Assembly (NCBI GenBank): GCA_017591395.1
Contig: WEDG01004004.1
Coordinates: forward strand, 1 to 64,000
Direction of reading: 5' to 3'
DNA length: 64,000 nt
Source of the DNA: Schistocephalus solidus
Lineage: Eukaryota > Platyhelminthes > Cestoda > Diphyllobothriidea > Diphyllobothriidae
Under the pieces are notes generated by a model. The model was not told the DNA's origin. It was given only the letters and a program-made list of their open reading frames with translations, and ran no database searches. Shown piece after piece: positions 22,776 to 35,156 of this stretch. Numbering within the stretch: the stretch's first letter is position 1; each line of letters opens with the position of its first letter. The translations under genes and the position numbers were made by a program.

Positions 22776-25700
22776 TTCACTAAACATCTATTATCACTCG
22801 AAATCCGGTCCAACTATAGCGATCAACATGCTTACTTAATAATCAATGACTTTAAGTTAAATGAAAAAACGAAAGGAATATAAAAAGTAATATTACTTTG
22901 TTCAGAAGTAACAAGGTTTTTTAGGAAATTGGAAACGAACACGCCGAGCATCGGGTCAAATGAGTAAACTCAAGTTTTATAACCTCATAAAGCTTTTTCA
23001 TTCAAAAAGACTGAGTATATAAAACAACACAAGCAGAAGAACACTTAAAAATAGTCCTTTATTGAGGTTTACATTTCAATACCCTTCACGAATTAGTGTT
23101 ATGTCACTCCCACTCCGTGGGATCCGAGTTTAGGCGAGTCAACAGCCTAAAGTTTGAGTATAGTTTCCAACACAGTTTCATGAGAATTGTTTGTATTTTT
23201 TTCCGTTTAAACATTTTCAAATATGAGTTCGCAAATACGAGTTTGCGGACAGCGACGTCATAGGAATAACCCACTAGGTCACATGTTGAGTGACCAGTGA
23301 GTGGCTAATAAATTTGAATGGAATTAGCACATGCTGTGATAAACATACAGTTTAGTATATCAAGAGGACTTTTCTGCCATAAAATGTCTGCACTGTTTTC
23401 TGTCACCATAGATTCCGTCGAGTTTCAGGGTGCCCTTGAAGCGTCTGTGAATACTTTAGGTTGTCCAAGGTTCCAAATCGACTGGCTATAAAGATAGATT
23501 CGGTTTTATCTGCTTATAAAAACCTTCAAATTATCATATTTATTAAGAGCATTTGCCGACTTATCGAGTTTCCGGACATTCTCTCTGATGCTACTGGCCT
23601 TTCCCATCATAGTTCTAGACTCATCCCAACATGAAACCTCATCAACGGGAAAAATGAACGTTAACAACGAAAGTCCACAATGAATACGTTTTAAATCAAT
23701 TTTTTAAAAATCTTTCGTTAAGAAGGTATCCCTTTAAATGGCGCTTTAATAAGGTATTTCGTCGATGGATGGCTACGTACTTTACCTTTATCCAAAATAA
23801 GCCAAGATCAAAAATTGGAATGTTTGGTAGTTCCTTTCACTTGCCTCAAAAAATTGATAATTTGTCTGCTAAAAACAAAAGAACTCGCTGGGCTCTTTAT
23901 ACTGGAGCCATTTCGCCTTATGTGCTTACTTACAGGCTCCATTCTAGGACGATAAGTGCCCACCAGAGCGGCCACGTTGCTAAAACAATTAATCTTCTGC
24001 ACAGTTAGTTTCCAAATTGCGCATAAGAGGAAACTAAACCAGACAAAAAGTATCTTACCATATGTTAAGAAGTTAAGAGAGAAACTTGGCGGTGGGCATT
24101 TTCGTGGGGTTTTTGCGGCGTTTTCGCAAGGTCAGGAAAATGTCGGCACCCTTAAACGAGGGATTACTTTTAGGCGTTAGTACTGCGTTGTCGGGCAGAA
24201 AATCACGCAGATTTGCAAACCCGACTTACTACGAGTAATATCACGTCTGGTTGTCTAAAAACTAAACTGCTTTTTTCCTCTCTCTTTCATCGAATTGTCA
24301 TGGAGAGTGGCCATTTTTTAGTGTGGCGACAACTTCCATTCGATAAAACTGTCGAGTTTGAATCCGTGGTTTTCTCATAGAAAAGCCCGTGCAGATGCGC
24401 AAAAAACTTCAAACGTGTGTTAACATATGCAATTGCCCAAATGCAAAGTAAAGTAGATTTTTATTCAAATTTTTTTCAGCATTTTGACTAATTCACTTAT
24501 TTATAAACAAATTCTGCGCACAAAATGGACATTTTGCGGAACGGTTTGGGCGAAAAAAAACAAAATGCATAAGATGTTAGATTCCCATAACTGATAACCT
24601 TGATTTCCATCATCACTTTTCATGCGTCAGCACACTGAATGTTTGTCCCACAGTTTCTTACGGAACTTCACAAACAGCTTGTGTTGGTGCCTTGACTACG
24701 ACCCAAATCTCCATTAAACCTGGTTTCCCGAGGGCTCAGTTCATGGGTCGCTCCTCTTCCTAGCCTGTGTTAACGAATACGCCCAAAGCTTAGGGTGCGA
24801 TGCTGTCATGGTTACCGATGAGGTTGAGCTGTGGAGAGCTACGAGGTCTGACGCAGATAGATTGGCGCACATTTCAGACGAGTCTGAATAAACTTCGCGG
24901 CTGGTTTGCTCTACTAAAAATGTTATTGCTGACAATTGCGTGACACTCAGCCTCTCTACTAGAAGGAAAACGATTCTTTTCAATACTTTTTCAGTGAACA
25001 GTCACTGTCACCTGATGATGAACAAAAGGACGTTGGTGTGTTATTCACTCGCTTGCTGAAACCGTCGTTATAGCGTCTAGAGGTAATCAATCGAACGAAA
25101 CAGGTGTTATTTGAGCTGGGACGAAGGTTTGTACAAGTTGATGAGGAACCGTTAAGCAAGACTTACGGAACATTTGCTCGGTTCCAGTTGAAGTATGCTG
25201 TACAGGTCTGGTGTTTGTGGTTCGCTAAGGATTACCAATTGCTCGAGTGAGTGCGGACAAGGGTTACGAAGACACCGAAGAATCTTGGTGCATTTTCATA
25301 TGAAATCAGACTGATTGAATATACTTTTTCCCCGGCATATAGACAGCTGCGCGGTGATGTCATCCAGGTGTGCCGGATTGCCAGAGGCCTCGAGTCCATC
25401 CTACATTTTCAAGATTTTTTGAACTGATTGGAAATGTTAGCCTGCGCAGTCATCCCTTTATGCTGGGCTCATTCTGATACCTGTTATATTGCCTTTGTAA
25501 GAGAGTTTTTTGAGCATGGAACTGATTCCCGGCCGAGGTGGCGGTTTTGGGTACAACTGGGGCATTAAAATACTCATGATGTCCCTTAGCTCATATAGGC
25601 CTGGTTATCTTATATGCGGCAGCTTGACAGCCTGGCTCGATAATGTTAGTTTTTAACACTTCCCCTGCAAATTTGTTTGTTAAACCTTTTCGGATATGAA

Positions 25701-27474
25701 TAGCGATCTCAAGGCCGAAAGTAACTTGAAACATCCTAAAACCAGACTATGGTTCTAGAACCAGTGAACGAATTCGCGCTATCTAAAAATGCATTTTTTT
25801 GCAAAGTTGGATGTCCTTCTATAAGTTTCTCGAGAGAAAGCCATTGCGGCAAACTAATCATTTCCTGATCAATAAATTCGACAGTTTTCAAAATGACTCT
25901 CACGAATTGCTTATTACATAAAGATCTAGCCAGCGAAGTATAATTTCTGGTTCTCCTAACGTCTCCGAGTCAACTATTTTAAATTTACTTGAAGGTCTTT
26001 CTGGCAATGAACGGCTGTGTGAGCCTATTAAACGGCAGCGGACTGTGTTACGAGCGTATTAACGAACACAGCCGATTGGTAGACACGTAATAGGGGAATG
26101 GTACCAAGGGAGGTAGGGTCGTTTAAAAGGCGGTAAAGGGTGATAACGCGTTGGCAACGGAAAGACATTTTGCATGCCCATCGTCATCGCTCAAATCAAC
26201 TGGTTTTTTAACAATAAGTCAGACCATATTATAGCCTACATATCCACGCCTACCCAACCTTACCCAAACCTCGACGATAACCCTGTCCATTAGCATTCGT
26301 TGCTGCCTTTTCTAAGAAGCAGGCATCGATTGACGTATTTGTGGTAAACTTTGGTTTTTGATACTTTCACAAGAAAGCAGCTTCAACCGTAGAATAAATG
26401 GGTTCGAAATTAGACTAGACAAAATAAATGGCCCATATAAAAACAGTTCTCTATCCCGCACTAGCATTCAGCTTGCCCATACCGACAGCCTTCAATATCA
26501 ACGTGACTTTATCCTATTATAAATACGGCCATAAAAAGGTTAACATTTAACGGTTCGGAGTGAAATACAAAGTCAAATGAGACTAGCAACCATACTAGTG
26601 TCTAAATTCAGAGCGAATTTTCTTCACTCGGTCCCTCCTAACCTGTAAAGAAACCATGTTACTGGATTTATCTCAGGGCCTTCCTGATTAGTGTTAAGGT
26701 GTATGGCCCCCTTTCGTGTTCTGAGCGCCACTGATCGCCTGGTGCCTCGAAAGAAGGCTCCGGGGCAATGACGGTCGAAGAGGCAAAAAAAGAACACGAT
26801 GCGTAGGATGGACTGATGTTCCGACGCCACAATTGACGATTTAACCCTACTCTATCATCAGACCCCGGAGTGTATCGTACATGGCTCTCAGCATATGGCA
26901 CATGGGTGGCGTGCCTGGCGAGTGGAACGCCAAACCACCTGTGGTCCATGGCCTAGTCCCTCTTCTTTGTTCTGAAGATGACTATGACGACGTTCTGACG
27001 CCCTGCCCTTTGTCAGGCGAGGTTGCTCGACCGCGAAAGGTGCACGCAAGCTTATGGGTGGGTGGGTGGAGAGGGGGCGGTCGATAACAGGACGTCTGGA
27101 AGCCGTCTGCAAGTTCGATCTTCAACATGACGTGACGGCGGTTCGTTTCACTCTCCCCAGCTGGTTTTGATGATCAACGCGTCAGGCACACTGCACTTGC
27201 GACCCGCAGCTTTTATGCTATGAGCTGTATGCAATACACTCAGGCCGTATTTAGGGTAGTTGAAATTGTCGCTCGTAGCACCAGAACACGGTTACGCTCC
27301 TCTCTGTAGGCGTCCCCTTCCCTTTTGAGATGATGCCTGTGAATCACCTTTACCGTAGCATGGACCTGTTAGATTATCAGAGACTATGCGAATTGTGACC
27401 TGGACCTGGTAACATACATTTAGCGTAAGTTTCCATATAAACCATGAGTCATGTGCAGTCGTATACTTAATAGT
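22776..27474. other. Long stretch without recognised genes
   Basis: Mostly AT-rich. Open frames at 23769-24180 (+), 24741-24983 (-), 26624-26949 (-) and 26881-27087 (+) are short and match nothing I know. The part 26850-27290 is GC-richer and may be another dispersed repeat. No RNA gene or array is visible. Confidence 0.35.
23103..23130 (+). repeat. Isolated scrap of ZnF-LINE 3' UTR
   Basis: The stretch matches CACTCCCACTCCGTGGGATC plus CGAG of the LINE 3' UTR (as at 21990-22015) with no flanking similarity. It may be a small templated insertion or the core of a decayed copy. Confidence 0.6.
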
Positions 27475-27645
27475 AGTCCGATGATGTCCACCGTATACTC
27501 CACAGAAGGGTGGTGTAGGGAAGGTGACCTGTGCGCAAATTACTTTTAAGGGATGGTTGACTTGCACTGCATCTACCACATTCTATCTTCCCTTCCCCGC
27601 CTTTGCCCTGTGTCAAGACATTGTCAAGAAGATCGGAGGTGGGGT
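27475..27645 (-). mobile_element. ZnF-LINE 3' UTR fragment (-)
   Basis: The + strand reads GATGTCCACCGTATACTCCA, GGTGACCTGTGCGCAAATTA, TTTTAAGGGATGG..TGCACTGCATCTAC and GTGTCAAGACATTGTCAAGA. These are diverged forms of the 3' UTR end of copies B and C. It is 5'-truncated and noncoding. Confidence 0.75.
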
Positions 27646-27738
27646 CAGTTAATTATATTCTAGCATAGCCACGAATGGTAACAGTGGGTGGTGCGGCATG
27701 AGCCTGCACCTTCGCGTGCCCAACTTGGACACACGCAC

Positions 27739-27875
27739 CCCCATGTTCGGCATTTGCTAGGAGAGCTCATCCCAAATAAGAATAATGCCTGCCGTACCCA
27801 GATTTGACCCCCCCCTGTTGGTTAGCGCATCTACCATGCGGTCCGTTAAGAGGGGCGACCTATACATACATTTAC
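27739..27875 (+). repeat. Dispersed repeat R2, copy 1
   Basis: It aligns with 63458-63580: CCCATGTT..GCATTTG, CCGAATAA/CCAAATAA, ATGCCTGCC/ATGCC..CC, CGCATCTACCA and a CATACATAC tail. At both loci it lies just right of a truncated ZnF-LINE 3' UTR in the same orientation. TTGGTTAGCGCATCTACC resembles a tRNA D-arm, so R2 may be SINE-derived. Confidence 0.55.
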
Positions 27876-28002
27876 ATAGATACAGTCATAAACAGTAGAT
27901 TTCCCATCTCATTAGATGTCAACGGAATCCTGAAAGGTGTTTTCGATTAAAACAGATTACTTAGATATGGTTGTGATATTGGTTATCGTACAGTCTATTT
28001 CC

Positions 28003-28706
28003 AAGATACGTCAGTCCCTTCAGGAGGCCGTCTTTTAAACGAGCTTCTTGCTGCCCGCCTGAAAAAAAGCATTGCAAAAAATTGATACTTAAGTAGTATG
28101 TATTTTCTCCTTGGTTTTCAATGTTCTTATAAATTCAAATATAGTTCATAGAAAACATGCGCAAAGATATTCTTTCTTCTTCTCTTCTGGTCACCTTCTT
28201 CAAATTTCATGCTTGAAGAAAGGGTATCTTTCAATGTAAAAAAACATGAGGTTTTTTAAGGCCATGAAATTTCCATTCATAATAGATCCTATCCGTCAAT
28301 TTACTTAGTGCTGTCTATAAAGTAAACAAGAGGATCCACATCCATTGCAATTTTTTAAAATTATCTGATCTCTTCCTCATAAAGCAGAGAAATATGTGGT
28401 TTGCAGTAGACAGAATTTACGCAGCAGTTATATGTGAAACCTTGAATTGAAGTGTAACGGCTGTTAGATTCAACACTTAAAATATAAAATTTGGAATGAC
28501 ACACGATTCGCTACCAAACGGGTACAAGAAAGTATATATTTTAGCAGGTTTTCTATAAAATATATTTGAATTTGTAAGGACATTGAAAACCAATGAGAAA
28601 ATTCATGCTGCTCAAGAAGCCCTTTTAGAGAGTATGCTTTTTGCAGGCGGGCAACAAGAAGCTCTTTGAAAAGACGGCATCCTGAAGGGACCGACATATC
28701 TTTGAA
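28003..28706. repeat. Foldback element, about 190-bp inverted arms
   Basis: The left arm (about 28003-28190) and right arm (about 28500-28706) are imperfect reverse complements. Paired text includes GTCCCTTCAGGA, GCCGTCTTTT, GAGCTTCTTG, GCCCGCCTG, TTGGTTTTCAATG and AAATTCAAATATA. The spacer is about 310 bp. It looks like a MITE or foldback element, or an inverted duplication. The minus frame 28697-28470 lies in the right arm and is closed by stops in the left arm. Confidence 0.8.
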
Positions 28707-31587
28707 TTATGCTGCGCGATTATCAATGTTACAACCTTAGCTAAGCATTTTTTTGAATTAAAAACACATTCAGAATTTCGGTTAGATACGGAATATACTG
28801 TACATTTGTCTTTTCCATTGCATTCTTTGCGCCACCTGTTAGGTCAACAGTGTGCATAGCGTATTTAATTTAAATTGTTTGGCCGTTTACTTTATTGACC
28901 ATTAAGTAGGCGTGTTTAATTAGTTGTTGTCGACCCATACTCGATACTGATAATCGTTATTTCTAACACCAATTCGTATGTCCACCAAGCATTACGATAA
29001 CTGCTACCACCTCGGAGCACGGTAATGACTTTCGCGTAAGGCGCATATAATAGTTGGGTAGATTTGCACAACACTAACCTCACTTGCTTTCCCCACTCAG
29101 CTTGATCCCGTCGTAAAGCTAGTTCAAGATGTCTGATAATGAGCAAGGACACAGTGGCATAGCGACACGGATTTACGTGGAACGCCACCAATACGCCGGC
29201 CTCACTCAGCTTGGTTGAATTTGTCATCTGAATTTGACCGCTGGGCCGAGTTTCGAGGCAGCTAAATCCATGGGCATGCCCTAAACTCTATGACCTTCAG
29301 GCCGGGTCCTCAGTAAAAAAATATGATAATTTGGACGCTGGGAGAGGGAGGACTGTATTCTGTACAAAATGATGGAGACTGCGTTGAAACAAGTTGGCAG
29401 CCAGACGAGAGACGGACATGCCCTGCGTTGTCGGAGCAGGCGTTCGAGTGCCCTTCGTCTGGAACTGTCTGTGTCACCGTTAAAATTGATTGGGCGGTTT
29501 AGACAACTGTGATTGGCCACAAACCAGACCAAGCCTCTCGCCTTTAGGGATTAACTAGATGCGAAGGGAGGAGAGTTGCAACCGACGCCCGGAGTAGTCT
29601 CACTGGCTGAGCGTTGGTTCTGGAAGTCTCATTTGAATTGTGGGTTTAATATAGGGTCAGAGTGAAGGGGTCAGCTCTGGTATTTCGTGCGAACGTCATT
29701 CTACCAAAGTGAGTGCTCCTTGCTGGGCAATATCTAGCATAAAAACCTGCCTATTTGTCACAAGCAATGAGCCTAACACTATCCTGAAAAGGGTGCAGTT
29801 ATGAGTTACAGGCCATTGCTTCTGTTGACCCGGGCTGCAACAGTAACTCGTTCAAATCCTCTTCCCACACTTAATATGTTCCGATGACTAAAAAACCAAG
29901 GCTACCGGGGTTTCTTGGGCTGACGTGCTGATGGGCTCTTTATCACGCCTAAGCTTACAATATGCTTATTTGTTTATTAATCAATGTGAATCAAACCTCT
30001 CTTTTTGGAAATTGTTTTCATAAGGGTTACGTTGGGGAGGGCCCTGGTGAGATTGTGGACGTCTCAAGGGACGACCTACACCGTGCACCCTACGGCGCAG
30101 GACCCGTAACTAGGGCTTAAAGTAATTTATAGTGTGACAGGCTTGCGAAGCATCCATCGCCCTCTCTTCTCTCTCACTCGCCAGTTCCCAACGGTAAGGT
30201 GCTGTCAAGACGACTGAAAGTTGACTCGATCTCAAGGTCCGATCGATAACTACTTTCGCGTCACGGTGGAGTACAAACAAATAGACACAGGACAGTCTGA
30301 TATACTTTCTTCTTTCGTGACCTGAAACAGAATCCATATTCTATGCGAACTTGAGTTGGACGTAAAAAAGACTTTTACTTATGTGATAACCTCAGCAGAA
30401 ATGTGGTCATGATTTAGACATGGTCATTAACTGAAGCAATGGGCAACCTTTGGAACGGTAAGGATAAACAAATCTAAGACATGCAACACGGGAATGTTAC
30501 GAGTCCACCCTTCTGACACAATGATCTCAAACAAGAAATCTGCGCAAAAAGAGTCACTCTATGATCAAATTTTATCGGTTAGTCTTTTTTGCTTTCAACC
30601 ACGCAAATACAGTCCATAGCCTATATTTCTTATTATAAAACTAAATTTTCCAAGGATTATTGTTAAACCACCACGTCAATATTTTGCACGCTGGGGAGAG
30701 GAATTTGATTAACACTATATCAGAATCATACGGTGATGTTACTTGATTACCTGGAGATTTGGCGGGCTTAAAGCATGAACCTTCTACGTTCTGGTCTTGT
30801 GTTAATGTCTTTGTTCCCTGGTGTTTTGTATCCCTCCAGATGGAAAAAATGTTGCTCTTGCTTTCACTGCAAAGCTCAACACCCACGAGCTCTAGGTACT
30901 GGGGTTCCAGCATTTTTGGTTGGGCTAGGAGCGGAGACGTGCCTGTCAAATCCTACAAACTGGAGTTGTATGAGTGTACAGGACATTCTCTGGGGTTCGA
31001 CCACCTCTAAGCGCTCCTCAAAACGCTATTAGTAGCCTTCATGGTTTTTAACGCTCTGGCTGACGAACTTGTCCACCATGCCTCTAGATTAGACCATCTG
31101 CTCTTGCGGACAATAGTCACAGACCTGGTTTGAACGCACAGACCAGCTACATGTAGGCAGGTTCGTAGTCCAGAAAGGATAGATGAACGTGTCCACCGCC
31201 AAGGCTGCAAACTTACTCTGGCACATCTGAGAGCTCATATCAATGGCACAAATCCAAGGCAAGGCTAACGGCATGCATTTTGACGTTACCAGAAATATTT
31301 ACCTCAACCGCTGCTTCTCCCTCCGCCGCCATTTTTCCCCTTCTTCGCTTACCTGTGGAAAATTTGGAAGACCTAGGACGCAAAAAAACAATCTCCTTAG
31401 AATTTTACAGTTGGCAAACAGCTTTGCGCTTTCACAGTCCATGGTCAGAAGTCATTAAACAAACTATAACTGCAGACCAGTTAACTCTCCCAGAATCGAT
31501 GTCTCCCGCTGCGCAGTCCAGGCATACTTTTTTGAATTGCTATTATATTAAAATTAAACCGTCTGCGACTTCCGTATGCCCTAATAA
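28707..31587. other. No recognised gene
   Basis: Short frames on both strands, such as 28916-29227 (-), 29281-29532 (-), 30641-30949 (-) and 31280-31597 (+). The last, ending LTLPESMSPAAQS-like, has protein-like composition but no domain I know. Confidence 0.3.
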
Positions 31588-31843
31588 ACAGTTTTGAAAA
31601 TTCCAAAGACAATTTGGCGAGCATACGTTAGCTTTCGACAAATTCTCATCATGCCTTTATATTTATATCACTGTGTAACTAAGTCAAATATGCGGGAAAG
31701 TAGAAAATAATTGTACGGTTGTCTTAGTTACACAGTGATATAAATGTAAAGGCCTGATGATAATTCATCGAAAGCTAACCTATGCTCGCCAAATTGTCTT
31801 TTGAATTTTTCAATGGGAATTTTCGCAACTAAAACAGTTTCGG
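31588..31843. repeat. Palindromic foldback element, about 80-bp core arms
   Basis: Core arms 31605-31683 and 31723-31801 are near-perfect reverse complements (AAAGACAATTTGGCGAGCAT, TAGCTTTCGA, CACTGTGTAACTAAG) around a 39-bp loop. Weaker pairing extends outward to CAGTTTT / AAAACAG at about 31588 and 31843. It is MITE-like, with no coding content. Confidence 0.85.
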
Positions 31844-34444
31844 AAATGCAAAAATTTTTCATTGGGACATGAAGCTTAAGAACGCGTAAGTGTAATACAA
31901 TGCGGAAATAATCGTTACCGAAACCACTGCATAAAACGATGAAACGAAAGAAAGACCCTCTGAATTCTTGCTTAATTTATGGATAACTCAAAGGATGCTA
32001 TCAACGATCCTTGAAGTTGGATATCAGGACCACACAGGATTTATGCAAGAAATACTAATTGAATATCAAATACCTTAGCATCCAGCACATGCTACGTGCT
32101 AGCGCTAGAGCGGTGTTTTGGTCCTATCCTCTAAAGAACTCGTAGCCAGTCAAATTGCATCAGTTCACTGATTGGCTGCAGGCGACGGAGGACACACGGT
32201 TTGGGCCAGGGAATCTCAAAGCACACAACAACATAAAATGTACGCAAAGTTTTTGTATCTAAAATTGGGCGCATTAGCGCTAGAATATAAAAATCATGGG
32301 AAGTAATCAATGCTAAGGGAGTCTGAGGGAGACAAATGAGTGGTGCAGGCTATAACACCAGAATTTGACATGGCAAAACCAAAGTGGCAACCACGTTTGC
32401 GTGGCTTGCACGGATCTTATATGGGTATCTGCATAGATACTGCCGCAATTTAGCGCAGTGTTCCACTATTCGCATAGGAGGGAATTCTAGAGACGCTAGG
32501 TTGGACCCTGTCTCTCAGGCGCTTGTTAGCAGAGGAAGGAATAATTTGGAGTTGGAGTGTCGGAAGCCATTAAGGTATGTGCTCGACTGGCCCAACTGCC
32601 CCTGTGTTCACCCAGTGTATTTGCATCCATCACCGCCCCCAATGCATCCCTCCGATGATCCTCTAGGGACAGCAGGCTCAACGGTAGCAAGTAGGCAGCA
32701 TGTGGGCTGGTTCACCCAATTGTAGGCCATCGCAGGTCACGGTGTCACCAGTAGCGAGTCCTCATTCTTGGGGTTCGCAGGTTACCGGCGTACTGATAAC
32801 TTTAGCACTGGTAGGGATTACCAAGGATGAGGACTAATGACGGTGGTGGTGGATGGCCCGTTTTCCGTCTTACAGTCGTTATAATTCGTTGATTGCTATG
32901 GCACTGTTTTCAGTTTTACGACAGATAGATCTGCCGAAACTAGCTCATATACCGTTACAACCCCTTCCCCAATTTTGCCTAGATCACGTTCCTAGACCAC
33001 TGTGAATTGTGAAAATGCGCAAATTTTTGACGGACAACTAACAAAGGCCTCTCCTTATATGCTTACTGCAAAATAGGTCCTCAAAACACTTGAAGGTTAT
33101 TTTAATTAGCTTTTAAACCCGTGTAGGTTTAAGTAAACGTATACAATACTGCATTTCAAAGTGAATACAGTAAGATACCGTTCACCTTTTTCGAACAGCT
33201 ACTTGTACCGTCCGCCATTTTGTGCGTGTCCGCGTCTCCGCTGAGCTGATTAACTCTGGCCAGCTCATTTTCTATGAAACACAGAATGATATGCTACATT
33301 ATTCATTGCTTACAACAGGGTAATTTACTATCAAAGCCCGGTAAAATCTCGCACTGGCAGGTATTTAACCACACATACATTACAGGTAATGAAGAATAAC
33401 GTACCAAATTGTACACAGAAAAAAACACATTATTATCCTTATTAAATTAAAGCTAAAATGAGATATAAAGTTACCGGAAACGATGAAATCTATGGATTAC
33501 ATCTGCTGAATCTGTGCATTTTAATTGTTAGGTTCCAAGCAAAAAAGATGCGCAAATTCGTGAAACCGTAGATTCAGAAGCGTGAATTTTCGGGGTAGTG
33601 CCGTTTAGAAAAAATTGCCCAACTGACCTCCGGTTGCATATTTTATGCTAAGACCCTGTTAAACCTGGAACTGATAACACCGTTTCTCCGTCGGATTTGG
33701 CTACCCAGCACAGAAGCTGCCTTCTTCTCAGTTTTCTGGTTAATCTAATAAGTGCGGCATTTACTTCAGTTTATTTGAGGAAAATTAATTCTTTTTTTAT
33801 TTCAAAACTCATGCCAAAACCAATTAGATTAGGGGCATAGTGGACAGCAGCGCGTCGTGCCTTGTGATTTAAAATTTCTCATGAAAGCAAGAACGCTTGT
33901 TTCGAAAAATTGAATTGGAGTTGCGGCTTTCGTAGTAAAGATCAAAAGAGATGTCAATAATTGGACAAGTTTGAGTTGTGTTGGTTTTAGGGTTCAACTT
34001 AGACTCTTGGACCTCAAGGGGGGGGGGGGGGGGGATATTGCGCATTTGCACATAGCAGACTTAAGGCTGAGCATCCCAGTCACAGGGGATTTGTTTGCTA
34101 TTAGCCTGCCCTGTTTCTCCGTAATTACTTTAACTCATATCTCTCCCAATCAGTCAATAAACTTTTTAAATTAATCCGTGTATTGCGAGTTCGCGAAAGA
34201 GGAGAGTTCTCTTTATTAATGCGCTCCTAAATGTGCCTCCAGTACTAACCCTAACCCGTCATCGGAGACGCGGGTAGCGGACGCGCAGTGGTATTTTTCG
34301 GTGTGTCACAACAGACTTTCTTACACTGACAGCTCCTGCTGGGTCGCAAATTTGATGCAAAAATGGTTTGGTTCTCACATCGAAACCTTTAACTGCCATG
34401 ATTTAATTTAAATTTTGTTGAATGATGAAATAATCCCGCCTCCA
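31844..34444. other. No recognised gene
   Basis: AT-rich spacer. A + frame at 32384-32725 (113 codons) has no motif I know. A run of 17 G sits at 34018-34034. Confidence 0.3.
34018..34034 (+). repeat. Poly-G run (17 G)
   Basis: An uninterrupted G homopolymer in an otherwise AT-rich region. It could form a G-quadruplex, and its length may be misassembled. Confidence 0.9.
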
Positions 34445-34515
34445 TTAGACACACCAGCGTCATGAGTTAAAACACCACTGAGGCCGCCGAGTTTTTCACA
34501 AGTGGGTCAAATTAA
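34445..34515 (+). repeat. SINE-like 3' fragment
   Basis: It shares CGTCATGAGTT.., CACTGAGGCCGCCGAGTTTTTCACAA and TGGGT with the fuller copy about 290 bp downstream, but the box A region is missing. Confidence 0.65.
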
Positions 34516-34679
34516 TTATTCAAATCTGCCAAAATCCTCCACTTATTAATTGTGCCTGGTGGACTCTAGATTGATTGCTTAGGAAATCCTGCTTGGGCAG
34601 TCAGCGTACTGTGTCAGAATTGGTGGATTCCATACGTTGCAGCATGCTGGGTGGGTATCTTGACCCAAGTCTTATAAAA

Positions 34680-34812
34680 CTCACGGCTCCCGGTGAGGCA
34701 TCATAGCTTAGTTGGCCAGAACGTTGGCTGTACTAAAGCCTTCCTCTTGCTGGCATGAGTTCGAATCCCACCGAGGCCGCCGAGTTTTTCACAATTGGGT
34801 TAAATAAGTTAA
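34680..34812 (+). repeat. tRNA-derived SINE
   Basis: It has a box A-like CATAGCTTAGTTGGCC, and about 45 bases on a good box B (GAGTTCGAATCCC at 34758-34770), then a body GAGGCCGCCGAGTTTTTCAC shared with 34476-34510. This is the head-body structure of a tRNA-derived SINE, transcribed by RNA polymerase III if alive. The anticodon stem is not convincing, so it is not a tRNA gene. Confidence 0.7.
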
Positions 34813-35156
34813 AGCATTGTTCGTATGGGCGCTCTCCGCGCGATTACTTACTCTGCTCTGCTGGACAGAGGAAGAGAGATTATTGCATTTTGTGATGTGA
34901 CGCGGACGATAACTCAAGTGGCTCTCTACACATGTGATGTTCATCTCTGGCAATGGTTTCGACCTCATCAAACTTGGTCCCTGTAATCGGACCAGGATTT
35001 GGGAGTTGGCGTCATTCCGACTTACTGCTGATGCAGGTTCGGTGTTCATACCTATCCGCAAAAAACCTTACCGTTTCTTCAGCAGCGATTCCTCCGACCT
35101 CATCACATAGCACCCTCTAATTACCTCGGCGCTTTTTACAACACCGTCTAAAAATT
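34813..35156. other. No gene seen
   Basis: Spacer between the SINE and the minisatellite. A minus frame at 35061-34789 has no known domain. Confidence 0.3.

Noticed and set aside
34680..34812. tRNA gene
   Set aside because: Box A and box B are present, but the acceptor and anticodon stems do not fold, and the body is repeated at 34476; it is a SINE.
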